The translations under genes were made by a program, and so were the position numbers. From Oleiagrimonas soli (GTDB lineage: Bacteria > Pseudomonadota > Gammaproteobacteria > Xanthomonadales > Rhodanobacteraceae), in NCBI RefSeq assembly GCF_000761445.1, contig NZ_KN196470.1, positions 1,348,823 to 1,412,822 on the forward strand: a DNA stretch of 64,000 nucleotides, read 5' to 3'. The first letter of the stretch is position 1. The number at the start of each line of letters is the position of its first letter. The notes beneath the pieces are model-generated. The model was not told the origin of the DNA, ran no database searches, and was given only the letters and a program-made list of their open reading frames with translations. Positions 13,753 through 23,046 of the stretch are shown piece by piece.

Positions 13753-14249
13753 TGCGTTCATCGCTGCTCCGCATAGCCCGTCGGAGTCTTTGGACTGCGC
13801 GCAGGCGTGCATCTCAGCAGGGCGTCGGCCTGATCGAAGTCATGATCGCCCTGTTAGTGCTTTCGATCGGTTTTCTCGGTGTCGGCGCCTTGCTGGCCAT
13901 GTCGCTCTCGACCAACAACAGCGCCATGTCGCGCAGTCTGGCCACGGTGGACAGTTACTCGATTCTCGACGCCATGCGCGCCGATCTGACGCAGGCCAAG
14001 GCCGGCGCCTACAACGGCACGATCAAGGCCGACACATGCTCGACCACGGCTTCGGGATTCGCGGGGGATCAGCTGAAAACGTGGTGTGCCCAGTTGCGGA
14101 AGGATCTGGGCGGCGCCCTGGCCACGACGAGCGGCACGGTGAATTGCAATAACCAGGGTGTCTGCACCATCACGATCCAGTTCGATGACAGCCGCGCTGG
14201 CGTAGGTGGCGATGCGAACCAGACCCTCAAGACCAAGGCCATCCTATGA
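13749..14249 (+). CDS. pilV: PilV, type IV pilus minor pilin
   Basis: A 166-residue minor pilin. The class III signal is QQGVGLIEVMIALLVLSIG (residues ~24-42), and the leader before the Gly is ~25 residues and Arg-rich. The C-terminal half is short and Cys-containing. It overlaps both neighbours: its ATG lies over the fimT stop and its TGA over the pilW start, implying translational coupling. The order fimT-pilV-pilW-pilX-pilY1-pilE matches the classic minor pilin operon of Pseudomonas and Xanthomonads, which supports the PilV call over a generic pilin. Confidence 0.88.
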   Translation: MMRSSLLRIARRSLWTARRRASQQGVGLIEVMIALLVLSIGFLGVGALLAMSLSTNNSAMSRSLATVDSYSILDAMRADLTQAKAGAYNGTIKADTCSTTASGFAGDQLKTWCAQLRKDLGGALATTSGTVNCNNQGVCTITIQFDDSRAGVGGDANQTLKTKAIL

Positions 14250-15322
14250 ACGCGTATCCGGAAAACCGTCGCCGAGCCGTTGCGGCCGGACAAGGTCTTG
14301 CAAAGCATAGCGGGGGCTTCAGCCTGATCGAATTGATGATCGCGATGGTGCTTGGCCTCGTGGTCATCGCCGGTGCCGGCAGCGTGTTTCTGGCCAGCTC
14401 GCGGACCTATCAGACCAACCAGGCCCTTAGTGACGTGCAGACCAATGCGCGCGTGGCCTTCGAGCTTCTGGCCCGCGACATCCGGCAGGCAGGACTGAAC
14501 GGCTGCAACAACAACGGGCGCGTGGCGAATGTGCTGAACAATGGCCCGAACAACCCGTCGGGCTACGACCCGAGCCAGGACTGGTACACCACGTGGAGCA
14601 ACGCCGTGCACGGCTATGATTCCACGCAGACCGACCCAGCCGTCGCCACGGGCACGGCGGTGAACGAGCGCATCGCCACCAGCGATTCCATCCAGTTGCT
14701 GGGCATCGAGGGTTCCGGCCTGAGCGTGGCTTCCACGCCTTCCAGCAATTCGGCCAACTTCAAGCTCAATAAGACGACCACGTCCCTGCAGAGCGGCGAC
14801 ATCATCGTCGTGTGCGACTACGACCACGCGGCCATTGTGCAGATCACCGTCCAGAACAGCAGCAATGTCGAGCTGGTGCATAACCAGGGCAACAAGACTT
14901 CACCCGGCAACTGCAGCAAGGGACTGGGTTATCCCACCAATTGCGACGGCAACGGTAACGGCAACGGCTATACCTTCGATCAAAATTCGCAGATTGCGAA
15001 GTTCAGCGCGGTGGATTGGTTCGTCGGCAACAACAACGACAACGGGACCTCGTTGTTCCGTACCAGCGTGGTGAACAAGGCCGGAGTTCCGACACCCACG
15101 CCGCAGGAAATGGTGCGTGGCGTCACCGGTATGAAAATCGCCTATCACCAGGCTGGTAACAGCAGTTTCCTCTCCGCGGCTTCGATTACCGATTGGAGTG
15201 CCGTGGATGCCGTGCGCGTCCATTTGTTCGTCACGAGCAGCGACACCCGTGCCGGTGTCGGATACAAGCCCATCGAACGCGATTTCTGGTCCACCACTAC
15301 TATCCGCAATCGGGTGAACTGA
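14246..15322 (+). CDS. pilW: PilW, type IV pilus minor pilin
   Basis: A 358-residue large minor pilin. The prepilin motif is SGGFSLIELMIAMVLGLVVIAGAG, residues ~24-48, followed by the PilW-typical stretch with TYQTNQALSDVQTNARVAFE and LLARDIRQAGLNGC. The body contains a low-complexity NGNGNGNGYTF turn near residue 235. It begins 4 nt inside pilV and ends 1 nt before pilX. It is expected to join PilV, PilX, FimT and PilE in initiating pilus assembly and presenting PilY1. Confidence 0.9.
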   Translation: MNAYPENRRRAVAAGQGLAKHSGGFSLIELMIAMVLGLVVIAGAGSVFLASSRTYQTNQALSDVQTNARVAFELLARDIRQAGLNGCNNNGRVANVLNNGPNNPSGYDPSQDWYTTWSNAVHGYDSTQTDPAVATGTAVNERIATSDSIQLLGIEGSGLSVASTPSSNSANFKLNKTTTSLQSGDIIVVCDYDHAAIVQITVQNSSNVELVHNQGNKTSPGNCSKGLGYPTNCDGNGNGNGYTFDQNSQIAKFSAVDWFVGNNNDNGTSLFRTSVVNKAGVPTPTPQEMVRGVTGMKIAYHQAGNSSFLSAASITDWSAVDAVRVHLFVTSSDTRAGVGYKPIERDFWSTTTIRNRVN

Positions 15323-15323
15323 G

Positions 15324-15974
15324 ATGCATGCCAAGACTTTCGCCATTGCAGCGGGTGCTCGCGTCCTTCCATCCAGTCCGCGTTTCCGCAGGCGTACGTC
15401 GTATTTGCGGGGTGCCGGCAGGCAGCGCGGCGTGGCGCTGGTCATCGCCCTGTTGCTGCTGGTGGTGATCACGCTGGTCGGTTTTGCCGCCGTGCGCGGC
15501 ACCATCGTGCAACAGAAACTGGCCTCCAACATGTACGACCGTCAGGTGGCCCTGCAGAACGCCGAGGCCGCCATGCGAGCGGCGTCCGACCTCATTGCCA
15601 CCAGTCCGAATCTGATTGCGCGCAACTGCCAGACGGGCGGCACGGTGTGCGGTGCGAATCCGTTCGAGGATTCGGCGATCACGGCAAGCGACATCCACTC
15701 TGTGCAATCAGGTACCGCCCCTGGTCAGTACGTGATCGGCTCCGCAGCGACCGGGCAACCTCAGTACGTGATCGAGGACATGGGCAACTGGAGCGACGCT
15801 TCGCAGAACACGGGCTTCAACCAGACCGCCAATTCCCGCAATGCGGGCGTGCAGGGTGCATCGATCACGTCCACCTACTACCGGATCACCGCACGCAGCG
15901 GCGATCCGGGCGACAGCAACACGACCGACAATCGAGCCATCGTTACCTTGCAGGCCGTCATCAAGCGCGGATAA
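15324..15974 (+). CDS. pilX: PilX, type IV pilus assembly protein
   Basis: A 216-residue membrane-anchored minor pilin. The N-terminal PilX pattern QRGVALVIALLLLVVITLVGFAAVRG (residues ~33-58) lacks the usual Phe/Glu5 prepilin pair (it has GVALVIAL), as is normal for PilX/GspK-like proteins. A conserved KLASNMYDRQVALQNAEAA helix follows. The N-terminal leader of ~33 residues is long, so an internal start cannot be excluded. It lies directly after pilW and 55 nt before pilY1. Confidence 0.85.
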   Translation: MHAKTFAIAAGARVLPSSPRFRRRTSYLRGAGRQRGVALVIALLLLVVITLVGFAAVRGTIVQQKLASNMYDRQVALQNAEAAMRAASDLIATSPNLIARNCQTGGTVCGANPFEDSAITASDIHSVQSGTAPGQYVIGSAATGQPQYVIEDMGNWSDASQNTGFNQTANSRNAGVQGASITSTYYRITARSGDPGDSNTTDNRAIVTLQAVIKRG

Positions 15975-16029
15975 GCGGTCCAACGTCCCGCGTGCGAACG
16001 CATGGGATTATCCAGAGAGCGATATCGTC

Positions 16030-19000
16030 ATGAACATCCGTTTCCCTTCCATCGGCAAGCCTGCGCACTTTCTGCGCAAACTTCTCGGAATCGGCCTTGT
16101 AGTGTGGATGGCTGGCGCGCCCTTCGTCACGGCGCAGGCTGCGGTCACGGTCGACCAGGAGCCTCTGGTGATCCAGCGTCCGTTGCCGCCGAACATGGTG
16201 CTCATGCTCGACGACTCTGGCTCGATGGCCTCCGACTACATGCCTGATTGGAACTATCTGGCCGATCGATCGTCGGATGGTCTGCGCGATTCCCTCGTCA
16301 ACGGAACCTATTACGATCCGGGGCAGATCTACTCGCCGCCGCCGAAAGCGGACGGATCGTATTACCCCGACTCAGGTTCAGACGCCAACAATCCGCTGGG
16401 CACCGCGTACATCGATGGATTCCACACGTCCTATGGCACTCAGGATGTGACCCAGTATTACGGTAGCTATCGTTACTACGAATACCTGCAAGCCACGGTG
16501 GATGCCACCTATGACCCGGTCCCCGGGTGCAATGGTGGGGACACTTTGATCACCAGTGGCACCAACAGCGGGAAGTGCCAACACGAGGAAAGGTCGTATA
16601 CCCTCTATGACGCGCGGGGATCGTACTGGAATCCCAAGTGCAATCAGGGCGATTATTATTCCAACCGACAGCAGCAGTGCGTTCATGTCGAGATCACGTA
16701 CACCTATTATTCGCCGACCACGAACAACACCTGTCCCTCCGGGGGAAGCTATGACGCTACGTCAGGCAAGTGCGTGCGGTCCCAGGATGTCGACGCTTAC
16801 CTGTTCACGTACACCACTGGACCTGTGGGCGGTCCGTATACCCGCCACTATGTAGGCAAGAATTCGGCCGACTGCGCCGTAGCCGCGGCGCTGGGAAGCG
16901 ATTGCGATTTCAGTGCCTATACGCAGCAGAACGTGGCCAACTGGTTCTCGTACTACCGCACGCGCATCCTGATGGCGAAGAGCGGCGTGATGAACTCGTT
17001 CTCGAACATCACGCCCGATTTCCGTATCGGTTTCGGTTCCATCAACAACCGCAATATCACCGACATCAAGGCAACCGGGCACTACACAACTTTCAATTCC
17101 GACTACATTGCGCAGGTCCAGCCGTTTGGCGATGGATCTTCGGGCACGCAGAAGGCCTATCTCTGGGATTGGCTGGCCAATATCAGTCCGAACAATTCTA
17201 CGCCGTTGCGCAAAGCGTTGGACGCAGTGGGCCAGTATTACGAGACGGCGCAGCCGTGGCAGACATCCGGCACGGATACGACCGAACTGACATGCCGGCA
17301 GTCCTACACGATTTTGACGACGGATGGCTTCTGGAACGGCAGTGCGCCCAGTACCGTCATCGGGAATGCGGATGGTTCGGCTGGCGATCCGGTCACTAGT
17401 CCGGACGGCAAGACTGCCAATACCTACACGGTAGCGCAGCCTTATTCGGATGACCAGTCCGATACGCTGGCCGATGTCGCCATGAAATACTGGAAAACGG
17501 ATTTGCGCACCAGCGTGTCGAACGAGGTGCCGGTGCCGGCCAATGGTCAGGATCCGGCTTTCTGGCAGCACATGGTCACGTTCACCTTGGGTCTCGGTTT
17601 CGATCCCGTCGGCATCAAGCCGTCAGGTACGAGCATCGAAACCATTCAGGACTGGGCCGATCATCCAAACGCCACGGATGCAAACGGCAACGCGCTGTAT
17701 CCGATCGCTAACTTCAGCTGGCCGACGCCGACTGGGAATTCGATCAACAACATCGCCGACCTGGCGCATGCTGGCATCAACGGCCATGGCGGTTTCTACT
17801 CCGCAAAGAATTCGAAGGACTTTGCCAACGCCATCAAGGATGCACTGGCGCGCGCCAGGTCCCGCAATGGTTCGGGTTCCAGCCTGGCGGCCAACTCCAC
17901 GGAGCTGAAGACGGGAACGGTGACCTATCAGGCCGTCTACGTCACCGAGAAGTGGGAAGGCGATCTTCGCGCCTATCCGCTCGACCCGGTAACCGGCGAT
18001 GTCGCCAAGGACCCGAGCTGGAATGCGGCGCAGAACATTCCTTCGGCAGCGAGTCGAAATATCTACACCTACAATCCCTCCACCGGGCAGGCTGTCGCGT
18101 TCAAGGACATCTCGTCGCTTTCCAGCGCGGAACAGTCCGCTCTGGGCAGCAATGCAACCGAGCAGCAGGCTATTCTCGATTATCTGCGCGGCGATCCGAC
18201 CAACGAGCAGAAGAACGTGGCCAGCGGCACGGGTTATCGAAACCGTTCCACGCCGCTGGGAGACATCGTCAGTTCGCAGCCGATCTACATCGGCGCACCG
18301 AGCGCGAACGATTTCTACAACCAGACCTTCACGGGCAGCGCTGACTACGACAGTTTCGTTACCGCAAAGCTCAACCGCACTCCCGAGATGTATGTGGCCA
18401 GCAACGACGGCATGCTGCACGCCTTCGACGCTGGCAGCGGCAAGGAAACCTATGCGTACATGCCCGCCGCCGTCATCACCGACGGAATCAAGAACCTTGC
18501 GGACCCCGACTACGGTTCGCCGACCGTACCGCATCAATATTTCAACGACGGCGAACTGACCGCGGCCAACGTGTACTACGGCAGTGCTTGGCACACCGTG
18601 CTGGTGGGCACCACCGGTCGGGGTACGGCCAAGGCGGTCTATGCGCTGGATGTTACCAATCCGGCCTCGATCCAGTTCCTGTGGGAACGTTCTGCAGGCG
18701 ACGGCAAGACGGGAAGCGACTACATCGGTCAGATGACCGGCAAACCCGTCATCGCCCAGACAGCCAACGGTCAGTGGTCGGTGATCATGGGCAACGGCTA
18801 CAACAGCACCAAGGGTGTCTCCGCGTTGCTGCAGTTCGACATTTCCACCGGCGCCATGACGGTCTATCCCACGTCCGATACCACCGCCAACAATGGTCTG
18901 GCGGCTCCGGTAGTCTGGATCGACGACATCAGCAACGGTCTCGGCACGACGGCTTACGCGGGCGACCTGCACGGCAATGTCTGGTCCTTCAAGCTCAATT

Positions 19001-19839
19001 ACACGAGCAGTACGCCGCCCACCGGCACGCTTCTGTTCACGGCCACCGACGGAAGCAAGGCGCAGCCGATCACGTCAGGCATGCTGGCTGGCAGGAACCC
19101 CGACACCGGTGATCGCTGGCTGTTCTTCGGGACCGGTCAATACCTGAATGCCGGCGACCTCAACGATCTTTCGGTGCAGAGTTGGTACGGCATCATCGTC
19201 GACACCAAGACGCCGAAGTTGATCAGCAATCTGCTCACGAACGGGCGCAGCTCGCTCCAGCAGCGCTACATTGTGGCCGAAACGCCCGGCGACGACAGCG
19301 TCACGCCGGCCATCCTTCCGGCGCGTGCGATCACGCCGGCGCCGACCACGCCGGACATGACGGGCAAATCCGGTTGGTTCATCGATCTGGAAACGCCGGT
19401 GACCACCACGGATTCGACGACCGGTACGACTACGACCACGTACATGCCGGAAGGCGAGCGCATGGTGACGACCAACCAGTTCCAGGGCAGCCTGTTGTTG
19501 GGTACCACGCGCATCCCGCTCGCCACCGATCCGTGCAATCCTTCAGGACGCGGTTGGATCATGGCCATCGACCCGTTCACCGGTACGAATCCGCAGTCCA
19601 ACTTCTTCGATGTCAATGGCGACGGAAGCGTGAACGCGGGCGACAGCATCACGGTCGGCGGCAAGACCTACGCCAGCGCGGGTCTCGGTTATCAGTCTTC
19701 GCCGAACAATCCGATCTTCGTCGGCAACAACATGTATACGAACCTGGACAACAACGATCTGAGTATTCTCAAGCGCAAGACGTCCGGAAACTCGGGTCAG
19801 ACGGTTCGTGTTTCGTGGCGTGAGCTGACGACTCAATAA
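16030..19839 (+). CDS. pilY1: PilY1, pilus-tip adhesin / assembly factor
   Basis: A 1269-residue secreted protein. A signal peptide ends near AQAA (residue ~38). The N-terminal von Willebrand A-like part has the MIDAS pattern DDSGS at residues 61-65, followed by a long Tyr/Cys-rich insert (~residues 100-290) unlike canonical VWA. The C-terminal half is the PilY1 beta-propeller (KVVVGTTGRGTAKAVYALDV-type blades near residue 860). An EF-hand-like loop DVNGDGSVNAGD begins at residue 1194 and may bind calcium, as in the Pseudomonas protein. It is co-transcribed with the minor pilins that carry it to the pilus tip. PilY1 proteins act in pilus extension, adhesion and surface sensing. It lies in the low-GC block. 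Confidence 0.92.
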   Translation: MNIRFPSIGKPAHFLRKLLGIGLVVWMAGAPFVTAQAAVTVDQEPLVIQRPLPPNMVLMLDDSGSMASDYMPDWNYLADRSSDGLRDSLVNGTYYDPGQIYSPPPKADGSYYPDSGSDANNPLGTAYIDGFHTSYGTQDVTQYYGSYRYYEYLQATVDATYDPVPGCNGGDTLITSGTNSGKCQHEERSYTLYDARGSYWNPKCNQGDYYSNRQQQCVHVEITYTYYSPTTNNTCPSGGSYDATSGKCVRSQDVDAYLFTYTTGPVGGPYTRHYVGKNSADCAVAAALGSDCDFSAYTQQNVANWFSYYRTRILMAKSGVMNSFSNITPDFRIGFGSINNRNITDIKATGHYTTFNSDYIAQVQPFGDGSSGTQKAYLWDWLANISPNNSTPLRKALDAVGQYYETAQPWQTSGTDTTELTCRQSYTILTTDGFWNGSAPSTVIGNADGSAGDPVTSPDGKTANTYTVAQPYSDDQSDTLADVAMKYWKTDLRTSVSNEVPVPANGQDPAFWQHMVTFTLGLGFDPVGIKPSGTSIETIQDWADHPNATDANGNALYPIANFSWPTPTGNSINNIADLAHAGINGHGGFYSAKNSKDFANAIKDALARARSRNGSGSSLAANSTELKTGTVTYQAVYVTEKWEGDLRAYPLDPVTGDVAKDPSWNAAQNIPSAASRNIYTYNPSTGQAVAFKDISSLSSAEQSALGSNATEQQAILDYLRGDPTNEQKNVASGTGYRNRSTPLGDIVSSQPIYIGAPSANDFYNQTFTGSADYDSFVTAKLNRTPEMYVASNDGMLHAFDAGSGKETYAYMPAAVITDGIKNLADPDYGSPTVPHQYFNDGELTAANVYYGSAWHTVLVGTTGRGTAKAVYALDVTNPASIQFLWERSAGDGKTGSDYIGQMTGKPVIAQTANGQWSVIMGNGYNSTKGVSALLQFDISTGAMTVYPTSDTTANNGLAAPVVWIDDISNGLGTTAYAGDLHGNVWSFKLNYTSSTPPTGTLLFTATDGSKAQPITSGMLAGRNPDTGDRWLFFGTGQYLNAGDLNDLSVQSWYGIIVDTKTPKLISNLLTNGRSSLQQRYIVAETPGDDSVTPAILPARAITPAPTTPDMTGKSGWFIDLETPVTTTDSTTGTTTTTYMPEGERMVTTNQFQGSLLLGTTRIPLATDPCNPSGRGWIMAIDPFTGTNPQSNFFDVNGDGSVNAGDSITVGGKTYASAGLGYQSSPNNPIFVGNNMYTNLDNNDLSILKRKTSGNSGQTVRVSWRELTTQ

Positions 19840-19851
19840 GGGGGAGCGAAG

Positions 19852-20340
19852 ATGAAATCAGAGTTGCTGCGAATGGGCGACATGCCGCAGGCAAGAGGAT
19901 CGAGCGTCGCGTTTCGGGCGGATGGTTTCAGCCTGGTCGAGTTGATGGTCGTTGTGGCGATCATCGCGATTCTGTCGGCCATCGCGATTCCCTCGTACAT
20001 CAAGCATGTCACCAAGACCAACAGGGTGGCCGCGGAGGGGTGTCTGTCCGAGTACTCCAACTACATGGAACGCGCCTACACCACGAGCCTCAGTTACCCG
20101 GCTTCTGGGAGTTCGGCGGCGCCGCCGAAGTACAGTCTGGATTGTGCGACGGCATCGCAGACGGGCAACAACTACGCATACAGCCTTGATCCGGCCACAT
20201 CGTCATCGAGCAAGTACACGCTCCAAGCCACTCCCCAAGGCACGCAGCAGAGCCGCGATACCCAGTGCGGCACGTTGACCTTGGATCAGTCGGGAACGCG
20301 CACCAAGAGCGGTACCGGGACGCTGGACGAATGCTGGTAG
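19852..20340 (+). CDS. pilE: PilE-type minor pilin
   Basis: A 162-residue type IV pilin. The class III leader ends at Gly before FSLVELMVVVAIIAILSAIAIPSY (residues ~25-49), including the invariant Glu5. The C-terminal domain carries two pairs of cysteines (around CLSEYSN, LDCATAS, TQCGTL, DEC) that would form the D-region loop. A strong GGGGGAG ribosome site precedes the ATG. It is the last gene of the minor pilin operon, 12 nt after pilY1, with two terminators behind it. The position indicates the minor PilE, not the major PilA subunit. Confidence 0.88.
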   Translation: MKSELLRMGDMPQARGSSVAFRADGFSLVELMVVVAIIAILSAIAIPSYIKHVTKTNRVAAEGCLSEYSNYMERAYTTSLSYPASGSSAAPPKYSLDCATASQTGNNYAYSLDPATSSSSKYTLQATPQGTQQSRDTQCGTLTLDQSGTRTKSGTGTLDECW

Positions 20341-20347
20341 CCCTGTG

Positions 20348-20379
20348 CGGCCGCCGCTGAGTGGCGGCCGATCGTTTTT
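20348..20379 (+). terminator. Terminator 1 after pilE
   Basis: CGGCCGCC / GGCGGCCG stem (20348-20355, 20363-20370) with a 7-nt loop, followed by TTTTT at 20375-20379, just after the pilE stop. Confidence 0.8.
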
Positions 20380-20381
20380 CC

Positions 20382-20416
20382 AAAGCCATCGCCCGTTCCA
20401 GGGCGATGGCTTTTTC
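20382..20416 (+). terminator. Terminator 2 after pilE
   Basis: AAAGCCATCGCCC / GGGCGATGGCTTT stem (20382-20394, 20401-20413) with loop GTTCCA and a T run. It directly follows the first terminator and gives a double stop for the pilin operon. Confidence 0.9.
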
Positions 20417-20543
20417 ATGCGGCGCAAACAGGGCGGACATCGTGCCTGTTATGTACCTGCAATGATTCTGTGATCGGGCCAGGGCAACGCATGGCGAGGT
20501 CGGCGTATGATGGGCGGATATTTGTATCCGAAGCAGGGTCCCC

Positions 20544-22757
20544 ATGAGCCGACATTTCGCATCTCCTCATCCGCTTCGTCAGCGTTTTCGCCCTCTGGTA
20601 TGGCTGGGCATCTGCTTCCTGGTCATCTCGTTCCTGACCCGTCTTGTCCTGCTGGTCAAGACCGGGGACGGTGTGCCGGCGAGTCCGCTCTACTGGCTCT
20701 ACATCTTCGCGGTCGGCTTGGGTTACGACCTCGTCGCCTTCCTGTACTTCGCATGGCCGATGGTGCTGTTCCTTTGGCTGGTGCCGACCCGGCCTGGGCG
20801 TCTGTCGGGTGGCCTGCGCTGGTTCGCGGTGACGCTGTTGCTGGTCGCGATCTGCGGGGCCGTGCTGCTGGGTCTGCACCTGGCCTATCACGCCACGCTG
20901 AAGGTGGCGTGGCCGGTGCTGATCCCGTTCCTGTTCATGCTGCCGCTGACGGCCTTCACCTACACCTCGCGCACGGGCAGAACGGTGCTGTACGGCTTCT
21001 GCGCGATCCTGATGTTCGCCATGCTGTTCATCGCCGCGGCCGAATGGACGTTCTGGAACGAGTTCAGTGCGCGCTTCAACTTCATCGCGGTCGATTACCT
21101 GGTCTACACGCGCGAAGTGGTCGGCAACATCGAGGAGTCGTATCCGGTCGGTCTTTGGCTGACGATCATCGCGCTGATCGCGCTGGCGGTGATGTTCTTC
21201 AGCCGCCGCACGCTGCGCGCCCGCGACGATGGCAGCACCTTCGCCGGCCGGACCGTGGTGGTGCTGGGCTGGCTGGCCGCGACCGTGCTTTCGGTATTCC
21301 TGGTCAATGCCAACATGCGCAACCAGACCGCCAACCGCTACGTCAACGATCTGGGCGGCAACGGCATCTACCAGTTCTTCGCCGCCTTCCGCGCCGATCA
21401 GCTCAACTTCGATCAGTTCTACAAGACGCTGCCGGACGACCAGGCCTACGCCACCGTGCGCAAGATGCTGAAGACGCCGGATGCGACCTACGTCAGCGAC
21501 GATCCGCGCGACCTGACCCGCGCCATCCGCAATCCGGGTCCGGAGAAGCATCTCAACGTGGTGCTGATCAGCGTCGAGAGCCTGTCCGGTCGCTACATGG
21601 CCCATTTCGGCAACAAGTACAACCTGACGCCGCACCTGGACAAGCTGGCCGACGAGAGCATGTTCTTCACGCGCATGTACGCCAACGGCACGCGTACGGT
21701 GCGCGGCCTGGAAGCGTTGTCGCTGTCGGTGCCGCCGACGCCGGGCGACTCGCTGGTCAAGCAGAAAAACAATGGCGGTCTGTTCTCGCTGGCCGACATC
21801 TTCAATCAGCACGGCTACGTGTCCGAGTTCGTGTACGGCGGCTACGGCGAATTCGACAACATGAATCCGTTCTTCGCCGCCAACGGCTACAAGGCGGTCG
21901 ACCGTCGCGCGATTCCGGCCGACATGAAGATTCACAGCGAGAACGTGTGGGGCGTGTCCGACGAGGATCTGTTCTCGTTGGCGATGCTGCAGATGGACAA
22001 GATCCACAAGCAGGGCAAGCCGTTCTTCCTGCACATCATGACCACGTCGAATCATCGCCCGTACACTTTCCCCGAGGGGCGCGTGAAGGGGCAGCAGAAG
22101 ACCCGCTTCGGCGCGCTCCGCTACACCGATTGGGCGATCAACGACTTCATCCAGCGCATGCGTAAGAAGTCGTATTTCGACGACACGGTGTTCGTGATCA
22201 CCGCCGACCACTGCGCGCATAGCGCGGGTAGCGCGGAGATTCCGGTCAATCACTATCACATCCCGCTGATCATCTACGCGCCGGCGCAGTTCAAGCCGCA
22301 GGTGGTGAACCGGATGATGGCGCAGATGGACATTCCGCCGACGTTGCTGGGCCTGCTGCACTTCAGCTACCGCAGCCGTTTCTTCGGCTACGACGTGTTC
22401 AAGCTGGCGCCGGACGAACGCGAGCGCGCGTTTCCGTCGACTTATCAGCGGCTGGGCTATCTGAAGGGCGACACCCTGACGATCCTGTCGCCGCGCAAGG
22501 AAGTCGAGCAGGTGACGCCGAACTTCGCCAACGGCGACGTCAAGCCGGTGGCGTCGGTCGACCAGGCACAGGTGGACGAAGCGATCGCGTCGTACCAGGT
22601 GGCCTACGAGACCTTCCACAACGGGCAGATGAAGTGGCGTGCCAGCGACGCCACGCCGGTCGCGCCGCTGCCGGCGCCGGCGGCTTCCGCGGCGATGCCC
22701 GCCACGGCGGCCTCGGCGTTCGCACCGGCACCGGCGGCGTCCACGACACAGCCCTGA
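20544..22757 (+). CDS. LtaS/OpgB-like membrane sulfatase-family phosphotransferase
   Basis: A 737-residue inner-membrane protein. About five hydrophobic segments fill residues ~18-255. An alkaline-phosphatase-superfamily domain starts near residue 338 (VVLISVESLSGR, with the metal-binding Glu345), the likely catalytic Thr is in NGTRTVRGLEA (~385), and the metal-binding ADHCAH motif is at ~residue 555. A Pro/Ala-rich tail of ~40 residues ends the protein. Gram-positive LtaS polymerises glycerol phosphate; Gram-negative relatives transfer phosphoglycerol or phosphoethanolamine to periplasmic glucans or lipid A. Which substrate applies here is unknown. It stands alone between the pilin operon and a cytochrome-like gene. 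Confidence 0.85.
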   Translation: MSRHFASPHPLRQRFRPLVWLGICFLVISFLTRLVLLVKTGDGVPASPLYWLYIFAVGLGYDLVAFLYFAWPMVLFLWLVPTRPGRLSGGLRWFAVTLLLVAICGAVLLGLHLAYHATLKVAWPVLIPFLFMLPLTAFTYTSRTGRTVLYGFCAILMFAMLFIAAAEWTFWNEFSARFNFIAVDYLVYTREVVGNIEESYPVGLWLTIIALIALAVMFFSRRTLRARDDGSTFAGRTVVVLGWLAATVLSVFLVNANMRNQTANRYVNDLGGNGIYQFFAAFRADQLNFDQFYKTLPDDQAYATVRKMLKTPDATYVSDDPRDLTRAIRNPGPEKHLNVVLISVESLSGRYMAHFGNKYNLTPHLDKLADESMFFTRMYANGTRTVRGLEALSLSVPPTPGDSLVKQKNNGGLFSLADIFNQHGYVSEFVYGGYGEFDNMNPFFAANGYKAVDRRAIPADMKIHSENVWGVSDEDLFSLAMLQMDKIHKQGKPFFLHIMTTSNHRPYTFPEGRVKGQQKTRFGALRYTDWAINDFIQRMRKKSYFDDTVFVITADHCAHSAGSAEIPVNHYHIPLIIYAPAQFKPQVVNRMMAQMDIPPTLLGLLHFSYRSRFFGYDVFKLAPDERERAFPSTYQRLGYLKGDTLTILSPRKEVEQVTPNFANGDVKPVASVDQAQVDEAIASYQVAYETFHNGQMKWRASDATPVAPLPAPAASAAMPATAASAFAPAPAASTTQP

Positions 22758-23046
22758 AGCGTTCTGAGGAATGCCCCTCCGCGCACGAGGAAGCTTGCGC
22801 GCGGAGGACGTCCGTGCGACAAAGGCGCGCGCGACCAGCCTTCGCAAGCAAGGCGAGGAAACGCGGGCCATGCCCAGGGAGGGGTGTCGGGAACGGAGTC
22901 GCAACGTGTCGTGGTCCGCGCGTATGCAAGATCGCGTGCCGGCTGGACCGCATGCAACCCCGTCCCCCGATGCGGATACATCGAAGCGGTGTGCTTTCCC
23001 TGACCTGGACGGTCATTCTTGGGATCACTTACACGGGAGGTAAGAC

